Assembly (NCBI GenBank): GCA_039812645.1
Contig: JBDIAV010000007.1
Coordinates: 1 to 64,000, forward strand
Direction of reading: 5' to 3'
From: Ancrocorticia sp039812645
GTDB taxonomy: Bacteria; Actinomycetota; Actinomycetes; Actinomycetales; Actinomycetaceae
Length of the DNA: 64,000 nt
The position numbers and the translations under genes were made by a program. The first letter of the stretch is position 1. Each line of letters opens with the position of its first letter. This document shows, piece by piece, positions 51,562 through 59,946 of this stretch. The notes below the pieces were generated by a model. It had not been told where the DNA came from and did no database searches. It worked only from the letters and a program-made list of their open reading frames with translations.

Positions 51562-53138
51562 AGCATGAACACCGCTGCCTGATCGAGGAAGTCGAAAACA
51601 GGCTGCGGGAACAGTCCCAGAACGAGCGTCAAAATAGCACATGCGACGATCGCAACGATCGAGAATCCTTCGGATGTCACCGTTGTGGTGCCCTCCACGG
51701 GATCCTTGAAGAACATCGCAACGATGATTCGGAAGTAGAAGAAGGCGGTCGCAGCGGAGGCGAGCACAGCAAGCACAACAAGAACTGTCTCGCCACTGCC
51801 AACTCCCGCGGCAAACGCGGCAAACTTTCCGATGAAACCACCGGTGAGCGGAATGCCAGCAAACGACAGCAGGAAGATCGTCATGGATGTGGCTAGCAGC
51901 GGGCTGGTCTTGCCGAGACCCTGCCACTTCTCCAGCGAGGTAGCCTCACCGAGGATGTTGCCATTCTTATCCTTTTCGCGTACCAGAGTCACCACGGCAA
52001 AAGCTCCCACGGTAGCAACGCCATAAGCAAGCAAATACATCGCCGTCGCGTAAATGCCGCGCTGCGAGAACGAGGCAACTGCAATGAGAATGAATCCGGC
52101 ATGAGCGATAGACGAGTAGGCCAGCAAGCGCTTGATGTCGGTCTGGACTAGACCAACAACCGTACCGACGAGCATCGTCAGAACGATAATCGTCCACAGT
52201 ACCGGCGTGAGCTCCCACTGGATGCCTGAGCCGATGAGGTAGAGGAATCGAAGCATCGCTGCGAACGCCGCAATCTTCGTCCCAGCAGCCATGTAACCCG
52301 TGATGGGAGTCGGAGCGCCCTGGTAGGTATCAGGAGTCCACGAGTGGAACGGCACCGCACCCACCTTGAACAGTAGGCCCGCCAGGATGAGAACGACACC
52401 CGAGATGAGCAGCATATCCATGCCCGTTGCCGCCCCAATCTGGGGAGCAATACCACGGAATGTCAGCGTCCCCGCGTATCCGTAAAGCAGCGCGGATCCC
52501 ATGAGGAAGAAGGCCGAGGAGAACGCACCGAGAAGGAAATACTTCATCGCTGCTTCCTGAGACAGCGCACGACGACGGCGAGCTGTCGCGGCAAGCACGT
52601 ACAGCGGCAGTGACAGCACTTCGAGTGCCACGAAAAGAGTGAGCAGATCGCCGGCTGAGGTGAAAGTCATCATGCCGCCCAGCGAGAAGAGTACCAAGGG
52701 GTACACCTCTGTCTGCTGCAAACCAGCTGCGGTAGCATCGCGCTCGTCGCGCGAACCAGGCTGTGTGGCCGCGGATGCGGCAAAGGCGCCCTCACCCGTC
52801 TGCGTGCGGTCAGCGATCACGAGAACCGCAAAGAACGCACACACAAGAATGATCAGCTGGAAGGCTAGCGCCACACCATCTTCAACAAGGGTTCCGATAC
52901 CGGCTGGATTGCTGTCGGGTGACTGCGCAATCGACGATGGGCCCTCGGCAAAAACGACCGTGGCACGCCAGACGACCGCAACCAATGATGCCGCAATGGC
53001 AAGCATGGTGAGGGTCACCTGCACCGCGCGGCGTCCCTTGCGCGGCACAAATGCTTCGAAAATGACGCCGAGAACGGCGGAACCCAGAATGATGAGGACG
53101 GGTGTTAGTGCGGCCCAATCAACGATAGGCGAAGTCAC
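51558..53138 (-). CDS. nuoN: NADH-quinone oxidoreductase subunit N
   Basis: NuoN is one of three antiporter-like proton-pumping subunits. The 526-residue product is highly hydrophobic with about fourteen membrane segments. The conserved lysine and histidine sites are within LLFKVGAVPFHSWTPD and the GAPTPITGYMAAGTKIAAF helix, and DIKRLLAYSSIAHAGFIL is typical. It overlaps nuoM by four bases and the polyprenyl synthase by four bases. Confidence 0.95.
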   Translation of the reverse strand: MTSPIVDWAALTPVLIILGSAVLGVIFEAFVPRKGRRAVQVTLTMLAIAASLVAVVWRATVVFAEGPSSIAQSPDSNPAGIGTLVEDGVALAFQLIILVCAFFAVLVIADRTQTGEGAFAASAATQPGSRDERDATAAGLQQTEVYPLVLFSLGGMMTFTSAGDLLTLFVALEVLSLPLYVLAATARRRRALSQEAAMKYFLLGAFSSAFFLMGSALLYGYAGTLTFRGIAPQIGAATGMDMLLISGVVLILAGLLFKVGAVPFHSWTPDTYQGAPTPITGYMAAGTKIAAFAAMLRFLYLIGSGIQWELTPVLWTIIVLTMLVGTVVGLVQTDIKRLLAYSSIAHAGFILIAVASFSQRGIYATAMYLLAYGVATVGAFAVVTLVREKDKNGNILGEATSLEKWQGLGKTSPLLATSMTIFLLSFAGIPLTGGFIGKFAAFAAGVGSGETVLVVLAVLASAATAFFYFRIIVAMFFKDPVEGTTTVTSEGFSIVAIVACAILTLVLGLFPQPVFDFLDQAAVFML

Positions 53139-54694
53139 TTCGTGCTCCCTTCTACGACGGACAGAGCCGCGTCAGCAGATGCGCCGTCAGTGGATTCCAC
53201 AACGATAAGTTCAGCATGGCTTCTGGCGACAGGTTCCACCACATCAAGTACTGGCGCTGGCCCAAAACCAAGGAACAGCATTGCAGCGATGAGCAGAGCC
53301 GAGACCGTCTTCTCACGGACATCAAGATCAGGGACCGTGATCTCCGGCCGGGGGCCGGTGAAGATCCGCTGGTACGGGAGGAGAATGTAGACCGCAGCGA
53401 GGATCACGCCGAATACGGCGATGATGGCTAGGGTGGCGTTCACCTTGAACGTACCGAGCAGAATAAGGTACTCAGGGACGAAGCCTGACAGACCGGGTAG
53501 CGCAATCGAAGCAAGGCCCGCAACAAGGAAAGCTCCGGCGATGAGTGGCGTGACTCGCTGCCACCCCCCGTACGAAGCAATGTCATGCGACTTGCCACGG
53601 CGAGCAAGGAAGCCAACCGTGAGGAAGAGAGCGCCGGTCGCAACGCCGTGGGCCACCATGTAGAGGATGGCACCGGTCATAGCAACCTGGTTACCCGAGA
53701 AAATGCCCATAACCATGAAGCCAAAGTGGCTCACCGAGGTGTAGGCAATGAGGCGCATGAGGTCCTTCGAGGCAATAGCCATGAAGCCTCCCCACAGGAT
53801 CGAAATCACCGCGAACACCATGATCGGCAGAGCAGCCTTCGATGCCGCCTCCGGGAAGAGTGGCAAACAGAGGGCAATCATGCCGTAGGTACCGATCTTG
53901 TCAAGAACACCGACGAGAAGGGTCGAGGTACCGGCAGGTGCCTGCTCAGTGGCATCGGGGAGCCATGTATGCACTGGGAACATTGGTGCCTTCACCGCAA
54001 ATGCGAAGAAGAACGAAAGGAAGACCAGCAACTTGGCCGTTGCGCTTCCACTAATGGAACCAGCAAGGTTGTCGATGAGGAATCCCTGTGGCCCTCCGGG
54101 GCCCATGATGAAGACCGCGACGACGCCCACCAGCATGATGAGGCCACCGACGAGTGAGTACACCAGGAATTTCACGGCGGCACGCTGACGGTTAGCCCCA
54201 CCGTAACGGCCGATGAGGAAGAAGACCGGCAGCAGCATAACCTCGAAGAGGATGTAGAACAGGAACACATCCTGCGCCGCGAAAATGCCGATCATCACGG
54301 CCTCGAGGAAGAGGATCCACGCAACGTACCCTGCTGAACGCTCATCCGTCTCATCGTCCAGCTCAGACCATGCTGCCAGGAGCACGAGGGGAACGAGGAA
54401 GGTCGCAAGGCCAATCATGACCAGACCCATACCGTTGACACCCCACGCGATGGAGGTTCCGATGGCGGGGATCCACGAATACGTCTCACGCAGCTGAACC
54501 TCACCGGCCGCAGCAACGTCGAATCCCGACATTGCAGCGACGACGAAGCCCGCGAAAATGAGCACGGACACCGCCAGTCCATAAGGACGCGCTGCCTTGT
54601 GAAGTGGCTTGACAAGCCAGAGCACAGCGGCGGCGATAACCGCCACTGCGATCAACAAAGTCAGCCAGGGAAAGGCTGTCTCATTCGAAAGCAT
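53135..54694 (-). CDS. nuoM: NADH-quinone oxidoreductase subunit M
   Basis: The 519-residue product is the second antiporter-like subunit. Visible signatures are YILFEVMLLPVFFLIGRYG (with the key Glu), FAVKAPMFPVHTWLPDATEQ and SKDLMRLIAYTSVSHFGFM. About fourteen membrane segments. It starts 20 bases after nuoL and overlaps nuoN. Confidence 0.95.
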   Translation of the reverse strand: MLSNETAFPWLTLLIAVAVIAAAVLWLVKPLHKAARPYGLAVSVLIFAGFVVAAMSGFDVAAAGEVQLRETYSWIPAIGTSIAWGVNGMGLVMIGLATFLVPLVLLAAWSELDDETDERSAGYVAWILFLEAVMIGIFAAQDVFLFYILFEVMLLPVFFLIGRYGGANRQRAAVKFLVYSLVGGLIMLVGVVAVFIMGPGGPQGFLIDNLAGSISGSATAKLLVFLSFFFAFAVKAPMFPVHTWLPDATEQAPAGTSTLLVGVLDKIGTYGMIALCLPLFPEAASKAALPIMVFAVISILWGGFMAIASKDLMRLIAYTSVSHFGFMVMGIFSGNQVAMTGAILYMVAHGVATGALFLTVGFLARRGKSHDIASYGGWQRVTPLIAGAFLVAGLASIALPGLSGFVPEYLILLGTFKVNATLAIIAVFGVILAAVYILLPYQRIFTGPRPEITVPDLDVREKTVSALLIAAMLFLGFGPAPVLDVVEPVARSHAELIVVESTDGASADAALSVVEGSTK

Positions 54695-54714
54695 GTACTT
54701 CTATTCCTTCCCCG

Positions 54715-56667
54715 TTAGATCCGTGTGGCCAATGCGATGATCAGCACGACGACCACACCGATCGTCATGTAGCTGGCGTACGAACGGGCATAACCGTTCT
54801 GTACCAGCGAAACGATCTTGCCGGTGCCGGTCGTCGCTTTAGCGACACCTTCCACCGTTCCGTCAACGACGTACTTATCCATCACGGCAACGCCGGTGGT
54901 GATAGCGATTCCGCCGCCCATAAAGATGGCCTCGTTGAAATCGTCCTGGTAAAGATCATTGCGAGCAGCCTGAGTGAGCGCTGTACCCAGCGGAGCCACA
55001 CGCGGTACCGTCGAAGCGACGTACATACGCCACGCGACAAAGACGCCCAAAGCTACCAGAGCCAGCGTCAAGCCGGTGATGACCGGAACCGGAAGGACCG
55101 GTTCGCCATGTTCACCATGACCGATGGCTGGCTCCAGCCACTCGACAAAACCAAACTGGTTGAGGATAAATCCAAGGATCAATGATCCTAAGGCGAGGAT
55201 GGCCTGCGGCACGTACATCCACGCCGGAGCCTCATGCGGATGCTTGGCATTCGGGCCGGTGGTGGAGAAACGCTCTTGACCGTGGAAGATCATGAAGAAG
55301 AGACGTGACATGTAGAAGGCAGTGAGACCCGCTACCAGCATCGTGATGGTTCCGAAGACCCACGGCTGCCATCCGTGACCGACGAATGCGGTCTCAATAA
55401 TCTTGTCCTTCGAGTAGAAACCCGAAAGGAATGGGAATCCGATAATCGCAAGGTATCCAGCCAGGAACGTAATCCAGGTGATGGGCAAGTACTTGCGCAA
55501 CCCGCCGAAGCCTCGCATATCCACTTCGTCGTTCATCGCGTGCATAACCGAGCCAGCTCCAAGGAACATGTTCGCCTTGAAGAAACCGTGTGTGACGAGG
55601 TGGAAGATAGCGAAAGCTCCGCCAATCGGGCCGAGACCCGCTGCCAGCATCATGTAACCGATCTGGGACATGGTGGAGGCAGCCAGCACCTTCTTCATGT
55701 CATCCTTGGCACTACCAACGATGGCACCGAAGACCAGCGTGATCGTACCGATGATGGCCACTGCCAGCTGCGCCGAAGCAGACACAGCAAAGATCGCGCC
55801 GGATCGGACCATGAGATACACACCTGCGGTGACCATCGTGGCCGCGTGGATGAGGGCTGAGACGGGGGTCGGACCAGCCATAGCGTCACCCAGCCATGCC
55901 TGGAGCGGGAACTGAGCGGACTTACCGCAGGCGGCAACCAGCAGGAAGATGCCGATGGCGGTTGCCGTGCCAGCAGATGCGGTGGCAATGCCGTCGTTCA
56001 CTCCCTCAAATGTGACCGTGCCGAAAGAGCCAAACATGAGCATCATGGCGATGAGCATGCCCATATCGCCCACACGGTTCATAATGAAGGCCTTCTTGCC
56101 TGCCGCGGCGTATTCCGGAACCTGGTTCCAGAAGGAGATGAGCAGGTAGGAAGCCAGACCAACGCCTTCCCATCCCACGAAGAGGACGAGGTAGGAGTTA
56201 CCCAGAACGAGTAGCAGCATGGCCGCTACGAAGAGATTGAGATAAGCGAAGAAGCGACGGCGATCCTTATCGTGCTCCATGTAGGCCACAGAGTAAATGT
56301 GGATGAGCGTACCGACAAAAGTGACCAGCATCAGGAAGGTCATCGAGAGCGGATCGACCCGCATGGCGATGTCGATTGACAGATCACCCGCCGGAACCCA
56401 GCGATACACCACGGTATCCATGACACGCTCGCTGGCGTCCATACCGAGCATTTGCACCAGGGCGGCCGCGGCAACACCAAAGGATGCTGTGGACGCAGCA
56501 ATCGCGAGCCAATGGCCCCACGAGTTAGTGACCTTACCTGCCACGAGCAGGAAGCCCGCGCTAAGAAGGGGAATAGCTACACACAGCCAGATCAGGCTGG
56601 CAGCGCCCGTCGCGGGAACAGCATGAGCTGTCGCGGCGACGCTGGCTGGAATGAGACTCGAAGTCAA
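54715..56667 (-). CDS. nuoL: NADH-quinone oxidoreductase subunit L
   Basis: NuoL is the distal antiporter-like subunit with the long lateral helix. I prefer the TTG at 56667 (GGAAGCAGGTGTGAA upstream), giving 650 residues; the frame opens 15 codons earlier inside nuoK. Signatures include LFVGWEGVGLASYLLISFW, GKSAQFPLQAWLGDAMAGPT and AKDDMKKVLAASTMSQIGYM. The C-terminal end has a further membrane segment after a charged amphipathic stretch. Confidence 0.94.
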   Translation of the reverse strand: MTSSLIPASVAATAHAVPATGAASLIWLCVAIPLLSAGFLLVAGKVTNSWGHWLAIAASTASFGVAAAALVQMLGMDASERVMDTVVYRWVPAGDLSIDIAMRVDPLSMTFLMLVTFVGTLIHIYSVAYMEHDKDRRRFFAYLNLFVAAMLLLVLGNSYLVLFVGWEGVGLASYLLISFWNQVPEYAAAGKKAFIMNRVGDMGMLIAMMLMFGSFGTVTFEGVNDGIATASAGTATAIGIFLLVAACGKSAQFPLQAWLGDAMAGPTPVSALIHAATMVTAGVYLMVRSGAIFAVSASAQLAVAIIGTITLVFGAIVGSAKDDMKKVLAASTMSQIGYMMLAAGLGPIGGAFAIFHLVTHGFFKANMFLGAGSVMHAMNDEVDMRGFGGLRKYLPITWITFLAGYLAIIGFPFLSGFYSKDKIIETAFVGHGWQPWVFGTITMLVAGLTAFYMSRLFFMIFHGQERFSTTGPNAKHPHEAPAWMYVPQAILALGSLILGFILNQFGFVEWLEPAIGHGEHGEPVLPVPVITGLTLALVALGVFVAWRMYVASTVPRVAPLGTALTQAARNDLYQDDFNEAIFMGGGIAITTGVAVMDKYVVDGTVEGVAKATTGTGKIVSLVQNGYARSYASYMTIGVVVVLIIALATRI

Positions 56668-56683
56668 TTCACACCTGCTTCCG

Positions 56684-56983
56684 TCAGTGCTTGAGCTGGT
56701 TCGCACCGTCAAGCGAGGCGGACCGATGGGTTCGGAAAATGGACACGACGATGGCTAGGCCGATAACAACTTCAGCTGCGGCAACAACCATGACGAAGAA
56801 GGAGAAGACCTGACCTTCGACATTGCCCCACATCCGCGAAAAGGTCACGAGGGCAAGATTGCACGAGTTAAGCATCATCTCAACACCAAGCAGCGCGATG
56901 ATCGCGTTGCGGCGTGTCAGTACAGTGGCCCCACCGATCACGAAGAGAATCAGCGCCAGAATGACGTACCACATGAGGTTCAC
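56684..56983 (-). CDS. nuoK: NADH-quinone oxidoreductase subunit K
   Basis: The 99-residue product has three membrane helices and the two conserved glutamates, one in LLGVEMMLNSCNL and one in AAAEVVIGLAI. It starts with MNLMWYVILALILFV and overlaps nuoJ by four bases. Confidence 0.96.
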   Translation of the reverse strand: MNLMWYVILALILFVIGGATVLTRRNAIIALLGVEMMLNSCNLALVTFSRMWGNVEGQVFSFFVMVVAAAEVVIGLAIVVSIFRTHRSASLDGANQLKH

Positions 56984-57930
56984 TTGGAGTCCTCCTCATC
57001 CTTCGCTGGCTCGATAGCGTCGGGCCCATTTGTTGATTCGAGTTGTGCAAGCGGAGTGACGTCCGGGTAAACAGGCGCTTCCTCTCCCGGCATACCGGGA
57101 AGGCCTCCCTGAACAACCTTTGGCTTGACAGTGGCAAACTCGCCGGCCGCAATACGTGCTGCCGTAACCGGAGAGATTTCCGAAAGGCGGCGGGCCTGGC
57201 CACGCACGCGCAGAACGCGCGGAATTGCTTCGACCAGTTCCTTTCCTCCAGCGGTGAGCGGGGGATTCGCGGCGGAGTTGGATTCGGCGAAAACGCCGGT
57301 GGGCGGCTTCTGACCAATGTGGCGGCCCAGCTGAGCATATGCTTCCATCTTGGCGTCCACCAGCTCGGGCTGTGTGTACTTCTTGCGAGTACGCTCGCGG
57401 TGCGTCAGCGTCATAGCTCCGACGGCCGCAATGATGAGCAGCGCACCGGTAAGTTCCATGGCAAGCACATAGCTTCCGAAGATCGTCTCAGCAATAGCCT
57501 GTGGATTGGTTGGCTGGTTTGCGCCTTCCATGCCCACCGCATCTGGGGTCACGGCTCCCAGCACCGCTCCACCCAGAATCACGATAAAGCCAAGGCCACC
57601 AAGAATGGCCACCGGGCGCTGCAAGAAAAGCGTCTCATGCGTGGTGTCTGACGAATCCACACCAATCATCATGAGCACGAAGAGGAACATCATGAGGATG
57701 GCACCGGTGTACACGGCCACCTGGACAACACCCATGAAAGGTGCTTCAAGCATCGTATAGAGGAACGCCAGGCACACCATATTTGCGATGACACTGGCTG
57801 CCGAATACACGGCGCGGCGAGTGATCAGCAGCCCATAGATGGCCAGGATGACCATAATGCCGGCAATTCCGAAGAATAGCAGCGCCTCCCAATCGGAGAT
57901 TTCAAGAGTTTGTGTAGGTGCAGTCATCAC
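56980..57930 (-). CDS. nuoJ: NADH-quinone oxidoreductase subunit J
   Basis: The first 180 residues form the usual five-helix NuoJ domain (YTGAILMMFLFVLMMIGVD includes the pi-bulge helix). Residues about 185-316 are a long hydrophilic tail with basic and then acidic regions that is typical of actinobacterial NuoJ but not of proteobacterial ones. The start can be either of two adjacent ATG codons. It overlaps nuoI and nuoK by four bases each. Confidence 0.93.
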   Translation of the reverse strand: MMTAPTQTLEISDWEALLFFGIAGIMVILAIYGLLITRRAVYSAASVIANMVCLAFLYTMLEAPFMGVVQVAVYTGAILMMFLFVLMMIGVDSSDTTHETLFLQRPVAILGGLGFIVILGGAVLGAVTPDAVGMEGANQPTNPQAIAETIFGSYVLAMELTGALLIIAAVGAMTLTHRERTRKKYTQPELVDAKMEAYAQLGRHIGQKPPTGVFAESNSAANPPLTAGGKELVEAIPRVLRVRGQARRLSEISPVTAARIAAGEFATVKPKVVQGGLPGMPGEEAPVYPDVTPLAQLESTNGPDAIEPAKDEEDSK

Positions 57931-58613
57931 TTGCTCCCCTCGGGCCGTACTGTTGCCAGCGTCGGATCCTCTGGACGATGCTCGCGAACCCAGTCAATCT
58001 GCGACGTCGTCGGTCCGGAAATCTCACCACGGTAGTAGTCGGCGTCGGTTGTTCCCTCCACCATCGGATGCGGTGCGGCAAGCATCTTCTCATCCATCGG
58101 GGCCAGCAGATCCTGCTTCTCGTAAATGAGACCTTCGCGGGTCGGGCCAGCAATCTCGAAATCGTTGGTCATGGTCAGGGCTCGCGTAGGGCACGCCTGG
58201 ATGCAGTATCCACAGAAGATGCAGCGCAGATAGTTGATCTGGTACACCTTGCCAAAGCGCTCTCCTGGCGAGTACTGGGCCTCGGGGGAATTAGCGCCGG
58301 CCTCGACATAAATGGCGTCCGCAGGGCATGCCCACGCACACAACTCGCAGCCGATACAGCGTTCCAAACCATCCGGGTAACGGTTGAGCTGATGCCTACC
58401 GTGGTAACGCGGCTGCGTCGGTACCTTCTGCTCCGGATACTGCTCGGTAACAGCCGGGCGGAACATCGAAGAGATGGTCACGCCAAATCCTGCCACCGGT
58501 GCGAAGAACTGACCGATCGCGCCCTTGCGCGCCGGTCCCCACAGTGCGGGATCGGGATCAGTGAACTGAGGCTCCTTAGAACCCGCCACTTCATGCGACT
58601 CGTTCTCAGACAA
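57927..58613 (-). CDS. nuoI: NADH-quinone oxidoreductase subunit I (two 4Fe-4S ferredoxin domain)
   Basis: NuoI carries clusters N6a and N6b. The two motifs CIGCELCAWACP and CIFCGYCIQACPTRA are intact. I start it at the TTG at 58613, six bases after a perfect AGGAGG inside the end of nuoH, giving 228 residues (LSENESHEVAG); a GTG two codons earlier is possible. The 92-codon upstream extension of the frame is within nuoH and not real. C-terminal acidic tail of about 40 residues. Confidence 0.95.
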   Translation of the reverse strand: MSENESHEVAGSKEPQFTDPDPALWGPARKGAIGQFFAPVAGFGVTISSMFRPAVTEQYPEQKVPTQPRYHGRHQLNRYPDGLERCIGCELCAWACPADAIYVEAGANSPEAQYSPGERFGKVYQINYLRCIFCGYCIQACPTRALTMTNDFEIAGPTREGLIYEKQDLLAPMDEKMLAAPHPMVEGTTDADYYRGEISGPTTSQIDWVREHRPEDPTLATVRPEGSK

Positions 58614-59946
58614 GGTCACCCTCCTGACTACTGCTGACGGCTGCATCCCTGCGGGCTGCACGGGGCGATGGGGGAAGCGACTGGCCGGGAAGCGGCGGAA
58701 CCGGGAATCCACCAGCCATCGCGTCGAATTCTTCTTCTGGACGAACGAAACCGGAATCGCCGGATTCGTCGTCGTCCGGGGTGGTCTTGCCACCAAAGAA
58801 CCAGATGAGTGCGATCGCGATAAGGAAGACCACGCCGATCCCAACAAACAGGGTTCCGCGGGAAATATCCGTGAATGTGGAGACACCCTGGATGATCGTC
58901 ACACAGACAAGCCACCCCAGAGCGACCGGGATAAGGACCTTCCAACCAAGCTTCATGAAGTGGTCGTAACGCATACGGAGCAAGGTGGCTCGTACCCAGA
59001 CCATGATGAACATGAAGATCCACACCTTAATGAGGAACCACAACATCGGGATCCAGCCAACGTTCGGGTCGCCGCCCCACAGCGAATAAATGAACGTGAC
59101 CACCGGGCCAGCGCGCCAGCCTCCGAGGAACACCGTGGTGGCGATCATCGACACGTTGAGCATGTTGACGTACTCGGAAAGGTAGAACCACGCGAACTTC
59201 ATCGAGGAATACTCGGTGGTGTGGCCAGCAACAAGCTCACCCTCGGCTTCGGGAAGATCGAAGGGCAGTCGGTTAGTCTCACCAAACATCGAGACAACGT
59301 ACACGCAGAACGCCGGGAACAACGTGATGATGTTCCACATGCCCGCCTGGGCCTCAACGATTCCGGAGGTGGACATCGTTCCCGACGCCAAGAACACCGT
59401 CACCAAGGAGAGGCCAAGGGCCAACTCGTAGGAAATCATCTGGGTCGCAGAACGCACCGAGCCATAGAGCGGCAGGGTTGAACGCGAGGACCAACCTCCG
59501 AAGACCAGCCCGTACTCACCAAGTGCCGCAACCGCGAGCACAAAGAGCATAGCCACCGGCGAATCTGCCAGCTGCAACGGAGTGCTATGACCAAAGATCG
59601 AAACGTTCGGTCCCATCGGGATGACGGCCATGACGGTGAAAGCACAGGCCGCGGCGATCACCGGCGACAGGAAGTACATCACCTTGTCCGCACCCGCCAG
59701 CCAGAAGTCCTCCTTGATGAGGAGCTTGAGGGCGTCGGCGAATGCCTGGCCAAATCCGAGAGGACCCACGCGGTTTGGCCCGAGACGGGTCTGCATGCGG
59801 CCCAGTCCGCGGCGCTCCACCCACAGGGCGGTAATCACGGACATGATAAGGAAGAGAAGAATGAAGACGGCCTTGAGAATCCAAAGCCACCAGGTATCTT
59901 GGGAAAAATCTGCTGCCTGGCCAACAGCCATGATGGTCGGACTCAC
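58606..59946 (-). CDS. nuoH: NADH-quinone oxidoreductase subunit H
   Basis: The 446-residue product forms part of the quinone chamber with NuoB and NuoD. Signatures are WVERRGLGRMQTRLGPNRVG, DALKLLIKEDF and the FAEYVNMLNVS-type EGELVAGHTTEYSSMKFAWF. About eight to nine membrane segments are followed by a proline- and acid-rich C-terminal tail (DDDESGDSG, PPLPGQSLPPSP) of about 60 residues. The GTG start overlaps the nuoG stop by GTGA. Confidence 0.95.
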   Translation of the reverse strand: MSPTIMAVGQAADFSQDTWWLWILKAVFILLFLIMSVITALWVERRGLGRMQTRLGPNRVGPLGFGQAFADALKLLIKEDFWLAGADKVMYFLSPVIAAACAFTVMAVIPMGPNVSIFGHSTPLQLADSPVAMLFVLAVAALGEYGLVFGGWSSRSTLPLYGSVRSATQMISYELALGLSLVTVFLASGTMSTSGIVEAQAGMWNIITLFPAFCVYVVSMFGETNRLPFDLPEAEGELVAGHTTEYSSMKFAWFYLSEYVNMLNVSMIATTVFLGGWRAGPVVTFIYSLWGGDPNVGWIPMLWFLIKVWIFMFIMVWVRATLLRMRYDHFMKLGWKVLIPVALGWLVCVTIIQGVSTFTDISRGTLFVGIGVVFLIAIALIWFFGGKTTPDDDESGDSGFVRPEEEFDAMAGGFPVPPLPGQSLPPSPRAARRDAAVSSSQEGDLV

